From Acanthosepion lycidas (lineage: Eukaryota > Mollusca > Cephalopoda > Sepiida > Sepiidae): DNA of 64,000 nucleotides. Of this stretch, positions 37,077 to 49,533 are shown piece after piece. Both the position numbers and the translations under genes were made by a program. Below the pieces are notes generated by a model, which saw nothing but the letters and a program-made list of their open reading frames with translations, had not been told where the DNA came from and did not search any database. The first letter of the stretch is position 1. Each line of letters opens with the position of its first letter. Location of the stretch: positions 4,212,634 to 4,276,633 of the forward strand of contig OZ010580.1 in the NCBI GenBank assembly GCA_963932145.1, given 5' to 3'.

Positions 37077-37082
37077 CTTTTT

Positions 37083-37104
37083 GCTTCTTTTGTCTGTGCT
37101 TTTT
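37083..37104 (+). repeat. 22-bp insertion in the 5S terminator (U19)
   Basis: Same insertion, at the same offset from 5S, as in U4. Confidence 0.85.
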
Positions 37105-37485
37105 CTTCGAACCTTCAAATATTCACTAATTTTCGACGCTTTCACTATCTACTACTACATTTCTAACATAGAGATTTTGATTTGCTAAAATTTCCTTTAA
37201 ATTTAAATTTTTTTTACGAAAAAATACAAAACATTGGCACTGCATTGTTTTAGTCAAACAAATAAGACACGGATAATTCGAAAAATCTTGCCTCGATAAA
37301 TTTATCAGGAACGGAATTCGAGTATCACATCTCTTCAAATGGCACACGTAGAATCGAAGAACAACACTGATGAAAGCTGAAGGGCTTAAGAGACATCAGC
37401 ATGTGGTCAAACGTAAGCGATCTGAGAGACACCTTTTACTGGATTAAAAGATTGCACGACAACACATTGGTGGTGACTACAACAT

Positions 37486-37556
37486 TGCATCGGCCGGGAA
37501 TCGAACCCGGGCCGCCCGCGTGGCAGGCGAGCATTCTACCACTGAACCACCGATGC
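37486..37556 (-). tRNA. tRNA-Gly(GCC): tRNA-Gly(GCC) (U19), canonical copy
   Basis: Intact gene; counterpart of U3 at +31,703. Confidence 0.96.
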
Positions 37557-38967
37557 TAGCGACGTACGCAGTAGCTCGTCTCTTCATATTTTTAATTTTA
37601 TTATGTATTTTTCAGTCAGAAATATCACGAATGGATAAATCAACTTTGATCACTGGATATAAAATATACAATTATAAATTGTTTCATCTTTCTAGAAAGT
37701 ATATCTATACATTGACGTTTATAAGGAAGTTGGGATGGAAAACACTGAGTAATGAATAAATGAACATTTCGATAATCAAGTCTTTATTTAATAACGGCCA
37801 AGACGTAGTAAAATAAACGCTGGAAATTTCAATACGCTTAAAACCGACTTTTGCTTTGCAATAGGGACTCGTATCACACAACGAATTTTCAAGTTGCGAT
37901 GATTATACAAACTTTTGCAAGAAATTAGGCCAAAATATGGAAGGAAAAATTAACTGTTAAATGGAATTCATGTTTTATCACGATGAAAAACGTGTCAATT
38001 AAATGAGAATGAGAATAAAATCTTTCATGTCTGCCGGTTGAATATGAAATGATTTTTTGTCGAATTACACAGGTTTTAGCAATTATAAAAGAAAAGCGAA
38101 GTGAAAAAATTCAAAGAAAGTAACACCACGTCTACTATAATATGAGGTTACTTGAATAGATCAATTCAATATGTCAGAATATATGCAAAGAAATAATTTC
38201 GCCAGCGATTGGAAGGAGAGTAACTGACTTACGCTCAGTAAAATGATATTCGTGATAATAGCAATTTCAAAACAATGATGATGTTATACTTATTCAACTA
38301 TTATTTATGTTTCGATAAAAGTTCATTGCATCTTTACAAATATGTGACAAGAGATAAAAACTGAAAATCATACAAAACTTTAAGAGGAAATGAGTCGGGT
38401 TTCGTTGTCTCCAGAGCAAGCACTGAAATGAATTCATTATAACTGGCGAGTCACACAAGCACACCAACACGCAACACTTGTAGGGTAAAAATATGTATTC
38501 CGACAAAGGTTTTCCTTCTTAATGTTCGACGTGATAGGAAACGAGAAAATGTGCAACAGAAGTCTATCATATTAAGAGGAGACACGTGCGTGTAATTTTA
38601 ACGCGGGAATGAATGGAAGGGCATGGATTTGCCGCTTATGGGGCGGAATGAAATATTCAGTAAAAAAACAAACAAACATACGCGCACGAGAGACATCATG
38701 TACTATATACCGTCAGATTATTACAATTTATCGTGTCGCTTGTATTGTGTGAAGTTGAAAAATCTTTTCGACGGTGCGAAAATTATAGAAAACAATATTG
38801 GATATAAAATAATGAAAATTGTTGTTTATCTCGGTGTAGAAATTTTCGACTACTTCGATGTTGTTTGTACTCAGTAGTAATGTATATTCGATAGGAAATA
38901 AAAGTAATGAAACAATGTCTGTTTGACTGCTTGTTAAATAAAAGCTCATTTAAGAGTTTTGCAAATC
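37557..38967. other. Long spacer L20, family F4a (1411 bp), no gene seen
   Basis: It has ATGGAAGGAAAA near 37937 and ATCAATTCAATATG near 38160, matching L4. Confidence 0.75.
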
Positions 38968-39086
38968 GTTTACGGACATATCACGTTGAACACACCGGTT
39001 CTCGTCCGATCACCGAAGTTAAGCAACGTCGAGCCTGGTCAGTACTTGGATGGGTGACCGCTTGGGAATACCAGGTGCTGTAAGTG
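38968..39086 (+). rRNA. 5S rRNA: 5S ribosomal RNA (U20), C9A variant with extended terminator
   Basis: Full length with C9A at 38976, followed by the 22-bp insertion; counterpart of U4. Confidence 0.95.
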
Positions 39087-39092
39087 CTTTTT

Positions 39093-39114
39093 GCTTCTTT
39101 TGTCTGTGCTTTTT
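39093..39114 (+). repeat. 22-bp insertion in the 5S terminator (U20)
   Basis: Same sequence and offset as in U4. Confidence 0.85.
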
Positions 39115-39442
39115 CTTCGAACCTTCAAATATTCACTAATTTTCGACGCTTTCACTATCTACTACTACATTTCTAACATAGAGATTTTGATTTGCTAAAA
39201 TTTCCTTTAAATTTAAATTTTTTTTACGAAAAAATACAAAACATTGGCACTGCATTGTTTTAGTCAAACAAATAAGACACGGATAATTCGAAAAATCTTG
39301 CCTCGATAAATTTATCAGGAACGGAATTCGAGTATCACATCTCTTCAAATGGCACACGTAGAATCGAAGAACAACACTGATGAAAGCTGAAGGGCTTAAG
39401 AGACATCAGCATGTGGTCAAACGTAAGCGATCTGAGAGACAC

Positions 39443-39460
39443 CTTTTAATGGATTAAAAG
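39443..39460. terminator. Strengthened convergent hairpin (U20)
   Basis: A C-to-A change at 39449 gives CTTTTAATGGATTAAAAG, a 7-bp stem with a TGGA loop. Elsewhere the stem is 6 bp. U25 has the same form. Confidence 0.55.
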
Positions 39461-39495
39461 ATTGCACGACAACACATTGGTGGTGACTACAACAT

Positions 39496-39566
39496 TGCAT
39501 CGGCCGGGAATCGAACCCGGGCCGCCCGCGTGGCAGGCGAGCATTCTACCACTGAACCACCGATGC
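39496..39566 (-). tRNA. tRNA-Gly(GCC): tRNA-Gly(GCC) (U20), canonical copy
   Basis: Intact gene with the strengthened hairpin in its 3' flank. Confidence 0.96.
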
Positions 39567-40968
39567 TAGCGACGTACGCAGTAGCTCGTCTCTTCATATT
39601 TTTAATTTTATTATGTATTTTTCAGTCAGAAATATCACGAATGGATAAATCAACTTTGATCACTGGATATAAAATATACAATTATAAATTGTTTCATCTT
39701 TCTAGAAAGTATATCTATACACTGACGTTTATAAGGAAGTTGGGATGGAAAACACTGAGTAATGAATAAATGAACATTTCGATAATCAAGTCTTTATTTA
39801 ATAACGGCCAAAAATAAACGCTGGAAATTTCAATACGCTTAAAACCGACTTTTGCTTTGCAATAGGGACTCGTATCACACAACGAATTTTCAAGTTGCGA
39901 TGATTATACAAACTTTTGCAAGAAATTAGGCCAAAATATGGAACGAAAAATTAACTGTTAAATGGAATTCATGTTTTATCACGATGAAAAACGTGTCAAT
40001 TAAATGAGAATGAGAATAAAATCTTTCATGTCTGCCGGTTGAATATGAAATGATTTTTTGTCGAATTACACAGGTTTTAGCAATTATAAAAGAAAAGCGA
40101 AGTGAAAAAATTCAAAGAAAGTAACACCACGTCTACTATAATATGAGGTTACTTGAATAGTTCAATTCAATATGTCAGAATATATGCAAAGAAATAATTT
40201 CGCCAGCGATTGGAAGGAGAGTAACTGACTCACGCTCAGTAAAATGATATTCGTGATAATAGCAATTTCAAAACAATGATGATGTTATACTTATTCAACT
40301 ATTATTTATGTTTCGATAAAAGTTCATTGCATCTTTACAAATATGTGACAAGAGATAAAAACTGAAAATCATACAAAACTTTAAGAGGAAATGAGTCGGG
40401 TTTCGTTGTCTCCAGAGCAAGCACTGAAATGAATTCATTATAACTGGCGAGTCACACAAGCACACCAACACGCAACACTTGTAGGGTAAAAATATGTATT
40501 CCGACAAAGGTTTTCCTTCTTAATGTTCGACGTGATAGGAAACGAGAAAATGTGCAACAGAAGTCTATCATATTAAGAGGAGACACGTGCGTGTAATTTT
40601 AACGCGGGAATGAATGGAAGGGCATGGATTTGCCGCTTATGGGGCGGAATGAAATATTCAGTAAAAAAACAAACAAACATACGCGCACGAGAGACATCAT
40701 GTACTATATACCGTCAGATTATTACAATTTATCGTGTCGCTTGTATTGTGTGAAGTTGAAAAATCTTTTCGACGGTGCGAAAATTATAGAAAACAATATT
40801 GGATATAAAATAATGAAAATTGTTGTTTATCTCGGTGTAGAAATTTTCGACTACTTCGATGTTGTTTGTACTCAGTAGTAATGTATATTCGATAGGAAAT
40901 AAAAGTAATGAAACAATGTCTGTTTGACTGCTTGTTAAATAAAAGCTCATTTAAGAGTTTTGCAAATC
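39567..40968. other. Long spacer L21, family F1 (1402 bp), no gene seen
   Basis: F1 markers near 39717, 39807 and 40160; counterpart of L5. Confidence 0.75.
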
Positions 40969-41087
40969 GTTTACGGCCATATCACGTTGAACACACCGGT
41001 TCTCGTCCGATCACCGAATTTAAGCAACGTCGAGCCTGGTCAGTACTTGGATGGGTGACCGCTTGGGAATACCAGGTGCTGTAAGTG
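40969..41087 (+). rRNA. 5S rRNA: 5S ribosomal RNA (U21), G51T variant
   Basis: Full length with G51T at 41019; counterpart of U5 at +31,703. Confidence 0.96.
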
Positions 41088-41474
41088 CTTTTTCTTCGAA
41101 CCTTCAAATATTCACTAATTTTCGACGCTTTCACTATCTACTACTACATTTCTAACATAGAGATTTTGATTTGCTAAAATTTCCTTTAAATTTAAATTTT
41201 TTTTACGAAAAAATACAAAACATTGGCACTGCATTGTTTTAGTCAAACAAATAAGACACGGATAATTCGAAAAATCTTGCCTCGATAAATTTATCAGGAA
41301 CGGAATTCGAGTATCACATCTCTTCAAATGGCACACGTAGAATCGAAGAACAACACTGATGAAAGCTGAAGGGCTTAAGAGACATCAGCATGTGGTCAAA
41401 CGTAAGCGATCTGTGAGACACCTTTTACTGGATTAAAAGATTGCACGACAACACATTGGTGGTGACTACAACAT

Positions 41475-41545
41475 TGCATCGGCCGGGAATCGAACCCGGG
41501 CCGCCCGCGTGGCAGGCGAGCATTCTACCACTGAACCACCGATGC
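41475..41545 (-). tRNA. tRNA-Gly(GCC): tRNA-Gly(GCC) (U21), canonical copy
   Basis: Intact gene with TAAGGACG in the 5' flank, as in U5. Confidence 0.96.
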
Positions 41546-42956
41546 TAAGGACGTACGCAGTAGCTCGTCTCTTCATATTTTTAATTTTATTATGTATTTT
41601 TCAGTCAGAAATATCACGAATGGATAAATCAACTTTGATCACTGGATATAAAATATACAATTATAAATTGTTTCATCTTTCTAGAAAGTATATCTATACA
41701 TTGACGTTTATAAGGAAGTTGGGATGGAAAACACTGAGTAATGAATAAATGAACATTTCGATAATCAAGTCTTTATTTAATAACGGCCAAGACGTAGTAA
41801 AATAAACGCTGGAAATTTCAATACGCTTAAAACGGACTTTTGCTTTGCAATAGGGACTCGTATCACACAACGAATTTTCAAGTTGCGATGATTATACAAA
41901 CTTTTGCAAGAAATTAGGCCAAAATATGGAACGAAAAATTAACTGTTAAATGGAATTCATGTTTTATCACGATGAAAAACGTGTCAATTAAATGAGAATG
42001 AGAATAAAATCTTTCATGTCTGCCGGTTGAATATGAAATGATTTTTTGTCGAATTACACAGGTTTTAGCAATTATAAAAGAAAAGCGAAGTGAAAAAATT
42101 CAAAGAAAGTAACACCACGTCTACTATAATATGAGGTTACTTGAATAGATCAATATGTCAGAATATATGCAAAGAAATAATTTCGCCAGCGATTGGAAGG
42201 AGAGTAACTGACTTACGCTCAGTAAAATGATATTCGTGATAATAGCAATTTCAAAACAATGATGATGTTATACTTATTCATCTATTATTTATGTTTCGAT
42301 AAAAGTTCATTGCATCTTTACAAATATGTGACAAGAGATAAAAACTGAAAATCATACAAAACTTTAAGAGGAAATGAGTCGGGTTTCGTTGTCTCCAGAG
42401 CAAGCACTGAAATGAATTCATTATAACTGGCGAGTCACACAAGCACACCAACACGCAACACTTGTAGGGTAAAAATATGTATTCCGACAAAGGTTTTCCT
42501 TCTTAATGTTCGACGTGATAGGAAACGAGAAAATGTGCAACAGAAGTCTATCATATTAAGAGGAGACACGTGCGTGTAATTTTAACGCGGGAATGAATGG
42601 AAGGGCATGGATTTGCCGCTTATGGGGCGGAATGAAATATTCAGTAAAAAAACAAACAAACATACGCGCACGAGAGACATCATGTATTGTACTATATACC
42701 GTCAGATTATTACAATTTATCGTGTCGCTTGTATTGTGTGAAGTTGAAAAATCTTTTCGACGGTGCGAAAATTATAGAAAACAATATTGGATATAAAATA
42801 ATGAAAATTGTTGTTTATCTCGGTGTAGAAATTTTCGACTACTTCGATGTTGTTTGTACTCAGTAGTAATGTATATTCGATAGGAAATAAAAGTAATGAA
42901 ACAATGTCTGTTTGACTGCTTGTTAAATAAAAGCTCATTTAAGAGTTTTGCAAATC
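41546..42956. other. Long spacer L22, family F4b (1411 bp), no gene seen
   Basis: It has ATTCATCTATT and TGTATTGTAC like L6, but AACGCGGG instead of AACGCTGG, and a private AAACGGAC near 41831. Confidence 0.75.
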
Positions 42957-43075
42957 GTTTACGGCCATATCACGTTGAACACACCGGTTCTCGTCCGATC
43001 ACCGAAGTTAAGCAACGTCGAGCCTGGTCAGTACTTGGATGGGTGACCGCTTGGGAATACCAGGTGCTGTAAGTG
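42957..43075 (+). rRNA. 5S rRNA: 5S ribosomal RNA (U22), consensus copy
   Basis: Full length consensus; lacks the AT change that follows U6 and U8. Confidence 0.97.
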
Positions 43076-43462
43076 CTTTTTCTTCGAACCTTCAAATATT
43101 CACTAATTTTCGACGCTTTCACTATCTACTACTACATTTCTAACATAGAGATTTTGATTTGCTAAAATTTCCTTTAAATTTAAATTTTTTTTACGAAAAA
43201 ATACAAAACATTGGCACTGCATTGTTTTAGTCAAACAAATAAGACACGGATAATTCGAAAAATCTTGCCTCGATAAATTTATCAGGAACGGAATTCGAGT
43301 ATCACATCTCTTCAAATGGCACACGTAGAATCGAAGAACAACACTGATGAAAGCTGAAGGGCTTAAGAGACATCAGCATGTGGTCAAACGTAAGCGATCT
43401 GAGAGACACCTTTTACTGGATTAAAAGATTGCACGACAACACATTGGTGGTGACTACAACAT

Positions 43463-43533
43463 TGCATCGGCCGGGAATCGAACCCGGGCCGCCCGCGTGG
43501 CAGGCGAGCATTCTACCACTGAACCACCGATGC
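43463..43533 (-). tRNA. tRNA-Gly(GCC): tRNA-Gly(GCC) (U22), canonical copy
   Basis: Intact gene with no private change noticed. Confidence 0.96.
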
Positions 43534-44939
43534 TAGCGACGTACGCAGTAGCTCGTCTCTTCATATTTTTAATTTTATTATGTATTTTTCAGTCAGAAAT
43601 ATCACGAATGGATAAATCAACTTTGATCACTGGATATAAAATATACAATTATAAATTGTTTCATCTTTCTAGAAAGTATATCTATACATTGACGTTTATA
43701 AGGAAGTTGGGATGGAAAACACTGAGTAATGAATAAATGAACATTTCGATAATCAAGTCTTTATTTAATAACGGCCAAGACGTAGTAAAATAAACGCTGG
43801 AAATTTCAATACGCTTAAAACCGACTTTTGCTTTGCAATAGGGACTCGTATCACACAACGAATTTTCAAGTTGCGATGATTATACAAACTTTTGCAAGAA
43901 ATTAGGCCAAAATATGGAACGAAAAATTAACTGTTAAATGGAATTCATGTTTTATCACGATGAAAAACGTGTCAATTAAATGAGAATGAGAATAAAATCT
44001 TTCATGTCTGCCGGTTGAATATGAAATGATTTTTTGTCGAATTACACAGGTTTTAGCAATTATAAAAGAAAAGCGAAGTGAAAAAATTCAAAGAAAGTAA
44101 CACCACGTCTACTATAATATGAGGTTACTTGAATAGATCAATATGTCAGAATATATGCAAAGAAATAATTTCGCCAGCGATTGGAAGGAGAGTAACTGAC
44201 TTACGCTCAGTAAAATGATATTCGTGATAATAGCAATTTCAAAACAATGATGATGTTATACTTATTCAACTATTATTTATGTTTCGATAAAAGTTCATTG
44301 CATCTTTACAAATATGTGACAAGAGATAAAAACTGAAAATCATACAAAACTTTAAGAGGAAATGAGTCGGGTTTCGTTGTCTCCAGAGCAAGCACTGAAA
44401 TGAATTCATTATAACTGGCGAGTCACACAAGCACACCAACACGCAACACTTGTAGGGTAAAAATATGTATTCCGACAAAGGTTTTCCTTCTTAATGTTCG
44501 ACGTGATAGGAAACGAGAAAATGTGCAACAGAAGTCTATCATATTAAGAGGAGACACGTGCGTGTAATTTTAACGCGGGAATGAATGGAAGGGCATGGAT
44601 TTGCCGCTTATGGGGCGGAATGAAATATTCAGTAAAAAAACAAACAAACATACGCGCACGAGAGACATCATGTACTATATACCGTCAGATTATTACAATT
44701 TATCGTGTCGCTTGTATTGTGTGAAGTTGAAAAATCTTTTCGACGGTGCGAAAATTATAGAAAACAATATTGGATATAAAATAATGAAAATTGTTGTTTA
44801 TCTCGGTGTAGAAATTTTCGACTACTTCGATGTTGTTTGTACTCAGTAGTAATGTATATTCGATAGGAAATAAAAGTAATGAAACAATGTCTGTTTGACT
44901 GCTTGTTAAATAAAAGCTCATTTAAGAGTTTTGCAAATC
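43534..44939. other. Long spacer L23, family F3 (1406 bp), no gene seen
   Basis: Reference type with no private marker noticed. Confidence 0.75.
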
Positions 44940-45058
44940 GTTTACGGCCATATCACGTTGAACACACCGGTTCTCGTCCGATCACCGAAGTTAAGCAACG
45001 TCGAGCCTGGTCAGTACTTGGATGGCTGACCGCTTGGGAATACCAGGTGCTGTAAGTG
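44940..45058 (+). rRNA. 5S rRNA: 5S ribosomal RNA (U23), G87C variant with extended terminator
   Basis: Full length with G87C at 45026, which changes the first base of the GTGA loop within the C-box region. It could affect both folding and TFIIIA binding. The 22-bp insertion follows. Confidence 0.95.
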
Positions 45059-45064
45059 CTTTTT

Positions 45065-45086
45065 GCTTCTTTTGTCTGTGCTTTTT
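45065..45086 (+). repeat. 22-bp insertion in the 5S terminator (U23)
   Basis: Same sequence and offset as in U4. Confidence 0.85.
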
Positions 45087-45467
45087 CTTCGAACCTTCAA
45101 ATATTCACTAATTTTCGACGCTTTCACTATCTACTACTACATTTCTAACATAGAGATTTTGATTTGCTAAAATTTCCTTTAAATTTAAATTTTTTTTACG
45201 AAAAAATACAAAACATTGGCACTGCATTGTTTTAGTCAAACAAATAAGACACGGATAATTCGAAAAATCTTGCCTCGATAAATTTATCAGGAACGGAATT
45301 CGAGTATCACATCTCTTCAAATGGCACACGTAGAATCGAAGAACAACACTGATGAAAGCTGAAGGGCTTAAGAGACATCAGCATGTGGTCAAACGTAAGC
45401 GATCTGAGAGACACCTTTTACTGGATTAAAAGATTGCACGACAACACATTGGTGGTGACTACAACAT

Positions 45468-45538
45468 TGCATCGGCCGGGAATCGAACCCGGGCCGCCCG
45501 CGTGGCAGGCGAGCATTCTACCACTGAACCACCGATGC
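45468..45538 (-). tRNA. tRNA-Gly(GCC): tRNA-Gly(GCC) (U23), canonical copy
   Basis: Intact gene, TAGCGACG in the 5' flank. Confidence 0.96.
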
Positions 45539-46954
45539 TAGCGACGTACGCAGTAGCTCGTCTCTTCATATTTTTAATTTTATTATGTATTTTTCAGTCA
45601 GAAATATCACGAATGGATAAATCAACTTTGATCACTGGATATAAAATATACAATTATAAATTGTTTCATCTTTCTAGAAAGTATATCTATACATTGACGT
45701 TTATAAGGAAGTTGGGATGGAAAACACTGAGTAATGAATAAATGAACATTTCGATAATCAAGTCTTTATTTAATAACGGCCAAGACGTAGTAAAATAAAC
45801 GCTGGAAATTTCAATACGCTTAAAACCGACTTTTGCTTTGCAATAGGGACTCGTATCACACAACGAATTTTCAAGTTGCGATGATTATACAAACTTTTGC
45901 AAGAAATTAGGCCAAAATATGGAAGGAAAAATTAACTGTTAAATGGAATTCATGTTTTATCACGATGAAAAACGTGTCAATTAAATGAGAATGAGAATAA
46001 AATCTTTCATGTCTGCCGGTTGAATATGAAATGATTTTTTGTCGAATTACACAGGTTTTAGCAATTATAAAAGAAAAGCGAAGTGAAAAAATTCAAAGAA
46101 AGTAACACCACGTCTACTATAATATGAGGTTACTTGAATAGATCAATTCAATATGTCAGAATATATGCAAAGAAATAATTTCGCCAGCGATTGGAAGGAG
46201 AGTAACTGACTTACGCTCAGTAAAATGATATTCGTGATAATAGCAATTTCAAAACAATGATGATGTTATACTTATTCAACTATTATTTATGTTTCGATAA
46301 AAGTTCATTGCATCTTTACAAATATGTGACAAGAGATAAAAACTGAAAATCATACAAAACTTTAAGAGGAAATGAGTCGGGTTTCGTTGTCTCCAGAGCA
46401 AGCACTGAAATGAATTCATTATAACTGGCGAGTCACACAAGCACACCAACACGCAACACTTGTAGGGTAAAAATATGTATTCCGACAAAGGTTTTCCTTC
46501 TTAATGTTCGACGTGATAGGAAACGAGAAAATGTGCAACAGAAGTCTATCATATTAAGAGGAGACACGTGCGTGTAATTTTAACGCGGGAATGAATGGAA
46601 GGGCATGGATTTGCCGCTTATGGGGCGGAATGAAATATTCAGTAAAAAAACAAACAAACATACGCGCACGAGAGACATCATGTATTGTACTATATACCAT
46701 CAGATTATTACAATTTATCGTGTCGCTTGTATTGTGTGAAGTTGAAAAATCTTTTCGACGGTGCGAAAATTATAGAAAACAATATTGGATATAAAATAAT
46801 GAAAATTGTTGTTTATCTCGGTGTAGAAATTTTCGACTACTTCGATGTTGTTTGTACTCAGTAGTAATGTATATTCGATAGGAAATAAAAGTAATGAAAC
46901 AATGTCTGTTTGACTGCTTGTTAAATAAAAGCTCATTTAAGAGTTTTGCAAATC
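45539..46954. other. Long spacer L24, F4a plus F4b insertions (1416 bp), no gene seen
   Basis: It combines the F4a insertion (near 46143) and ATGGAAGGAAAA (45920) with the F4b insertion TGTATTGTAC (near 46680). It also has a private TATACCATCAG near 46694. It is the longest spacer and looks recombinant. Confidence 0.75.
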
Positions 46955-47073
46955 GTTTACGGACATATCACGTTGAACACACCGGTTCTCGTCCGATCAC
47001 CGAAGTTAAGCAACGTCGAGCCTGGTCAGTACTTGGATGGCTGACCGCTTGGGAATACCAGGTGCTGTAAGTG
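46955..47073 (+). rRNA. 5S rRNA: 5S ribosomal RNA (U24), C9A and G87C double variant
   Basis: Full length but the most divergent copy: C9A at 46963 (helix I) and G87C at 47041 (loop, C-box region), followed by the 22-bp insertion. It joins the U4/U20 change with the U23 change, so it is likely a recombinant. Confidence 0.94.
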
Positions 47074-47079
47074 CTTTTT

Positions 47080-47101
47080 GCTTCTTTTGTCTGTGCTTTT
47101 T
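47080..47101 (+). repeat. 22-bp insertion in the 5S terminator (U24)
   Basis: Same sequence and offset as in U4. Confidence 0.85.
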
Positions 47102-47482
47102 CTTCGAACCTTCAAATATTCACTAATTTTCGACGCTTTCACTATCTACTACTACATTTCTAACATAGAGATTTTGATTTGCTAAAATTTCCTTTAAATT
47201 TAAATTTTTTTTACGAAAAAATACAAAACATTGGCACTGCATTGTTTTAGTCAAACAAATAAGACACGGATAATTCGAAAAATCTTGCCTCGATAAATTT
47301 ATCAGGAACGGAATTCGAGTATCACATCTCTTCAAATGGCACACGTAGAATCGAAGAACAACACTGATGAAAGCTGAAGGGCTTAAGAGACATCAGCATG
47401 TGGTCAAACGTAAGCGATCTGAGAGACACCTTTTACTGGATTAAAAGATTGCACGACAACACATTGGTGGTGACTACAACAT

Positions 47483-47553
47483 TGCATCGGCCGGGAATCG
47501 AACCCGGGCCGCCCGCGTGGCAGGCGAGCATTCTACCACTGAACCACCGATGC
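47483..47553 (-). tRNA. tRNA-Gly(GCC): tRNA-Gly(GCC) (U24), canonical copy
   Basis: Intact gene despite the divergent 5S partner. Confidence 0.96.
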
Positions 47554-48957
47554 TAGCGACGTACGCAGTAGCTCGTCTCTTCATATTTTTAATTTTATTA
47601 TGTATTTTTCAGTCAGAAATATCACGAATGGATAAATCAACTTTGATCACTGGATATAAAATATACAATTATAAATTGTTTCATCTTTCTAGAAAGTATA
47701 TCTATACATTGACGTTTATAAGGAAGTTGGGATGGAAAACACTGAGTAATGAATAAATGAACATTTCGATAATCAAGTCTTTATTTAATAACGGCCAAGA
47801 CGTAGTAAAATAAACGTTGGAAATTTCAATACGCTTAAAACCGACTTTTGCTTTGCAATAGGGACTCGTATCACACAACGAATTTTCAAGTTGCGATGAT
47901 TATACAAACTTTTGCAAGAAATTAGGCCAAAATATGGAACGAAAAATTAACTGTTAAATGGAATTCATGTTTTATCACGATGAAAAACGTGTCAATTAAA
48001 TGAGAATGAGAATAAAATCTTTCATGTCTGCCGGTTGAATATGAAATGATTTTTTGTCGAATTACACAGGTTTTAGCAATTATAAAAGAAAAGCGAAGTG
48101 AAAAAATTCAAAGAAAGTAACACCACGTCTACTATAATATGAGGTTACTTGAATAGATCAATATGTCAGAATATATGCAAAGAAATAATTTCGCCAGCGA
48201 TTGGAAGGAGAGTAACTGACTTACGCTCAGTAAAATGATATTCGTGATAATAGCAATTTCAAAACAATGATGATGTTATACTTATTCAACTATTATTTAT
48301 GTTTCGATAAAAGTTCATTGCATCTTTACAAATATGTGACAAGAGATAAAAACTGAAAATCATACAAAACTTTAAGAGGAAATGAGTCGGGTTTCGTTGT
48401 CTCCAGAGCAAGCACTGAAATGAATTCATTATAACTGGCGAGTCACACAAGCACACCAACACGCAACACTTGTAGGGTAAAAATATGTATTCCGACAAAG
48501 GTTTTCCTTCTTAATGTTCGACGTGATAGGAAACGAGAAAATGTGCAACAGAAGTCTATCATATTAAGAGGAGACACGTGCGTGTAATTTTAACGCGGGA
48601 ATGAATGGAAGGGCATGGATTTGCCGCTTATGGGGCGGAATGAAATATTCAGTAAAAAAACAAACAAACATACGCGCACGAGAGACATCATGTACTATAT
48701 ACCGTCAGATTATCACAATTTATCGTGTCGCTTGTATTGTGTGAAGTTGAAAAATCTTTTCGACGGTGCGAAAATTATAGAAAACAATATTGGATATAAA
48801 ATAATGAAAATTGTTGTTTATCTCGGTGTAGAAATTTTCGACTACTTCGATGTTGTTTGTACTCAGTAGTAATGTATATTCGATAGGAAATAAAAGTAAT
48901 GAAACAGTCTGTTTGACTGCTTGTTAAATAAAAGCTCATTTAAGAGTTTTGCAAATC
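47554..48957. other. Long spacer L25, family F2 (1404 bp), no gene seen
   Basis: F2 markers near 48711 and 48903; private AAACGTTGG near 47812. Confidence 0.75.
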
Positions 48958-49076
48958 GTTTACGGCCATATCACGTTGAACACACCGGTTCTCGTCCGAT
49001 CACCGAAGTTAAGCAACGTCGAGCCTGGTCAGTACTTGGATGGGTGACCGCTTGGGAATACCAGGTGCTGTAAGTG
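48958..49076 (+). rRNA. 5S rRNA: 5S ribosomal RNA (U25), consensus copy
   Basis: Full length consensus with T7 downstream, as in deleted units, but the tRNA here is intact. Confidence 0.97.
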
Positions 49077-49409
49077 CTTTTTCTTCGAACCTTCAAATAT
49101 TCACTAATTTTCGACGCTTTCACTATCTACTACTACATTTCTAACATAGAGATTTTGATTTGCTAAAATTTCCTTTAAATTTAAATTTTTTTACGAAAAA
49201 ATACAAAACATTGGCACTGCATTGTTTTAGTCAAACAAATAAGACACGGATAATTCGAAAAATCTTGCCTCGATAAATTTATCAGGAACGGAATTCGAGT
49301 ATCACATCTCTTCAAATGGCACACGTAGAATCGAAGAACAACACTGATGAAAGCTGAAGGGCTTAAGAGACATCAGCATGTGGTCAAACGTAAGCGATCT
49401 GAGAGACAC

Positions 49410-49427
49410 CTTTTAATGGATTAAAAG
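49410..49427. terminator. Strengthened convergent hairpin (U25)
   Basis: Same 7-bp stem and TGGA loop as in U20. Confidence 0.55.
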
Positions 49428-49462
49428 ATTGCACGACAACACATTGGTGGTGACTACAACAT

Positions 49463-49533
49463 TGCATCGGCCGGGAATCGAACCCGGGCCGCCCGCGTGG
49501 CAGGCGAGCATTCTACCACTGAACCACCGATGC
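49463..49533 (-). tRNA. tRNA-Gly(GCC): tRNA-Gly(GCC) (U25), intact gene on the deletion haplotype
   Basis: Canonical gene in a unit that otherwise has the F2 and T7 markers of deleted copies. Together with the U20-type hairpin beside it, this suggests a conversion tract or crossover supplied the intact tRNA. Confidence 0.96.
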
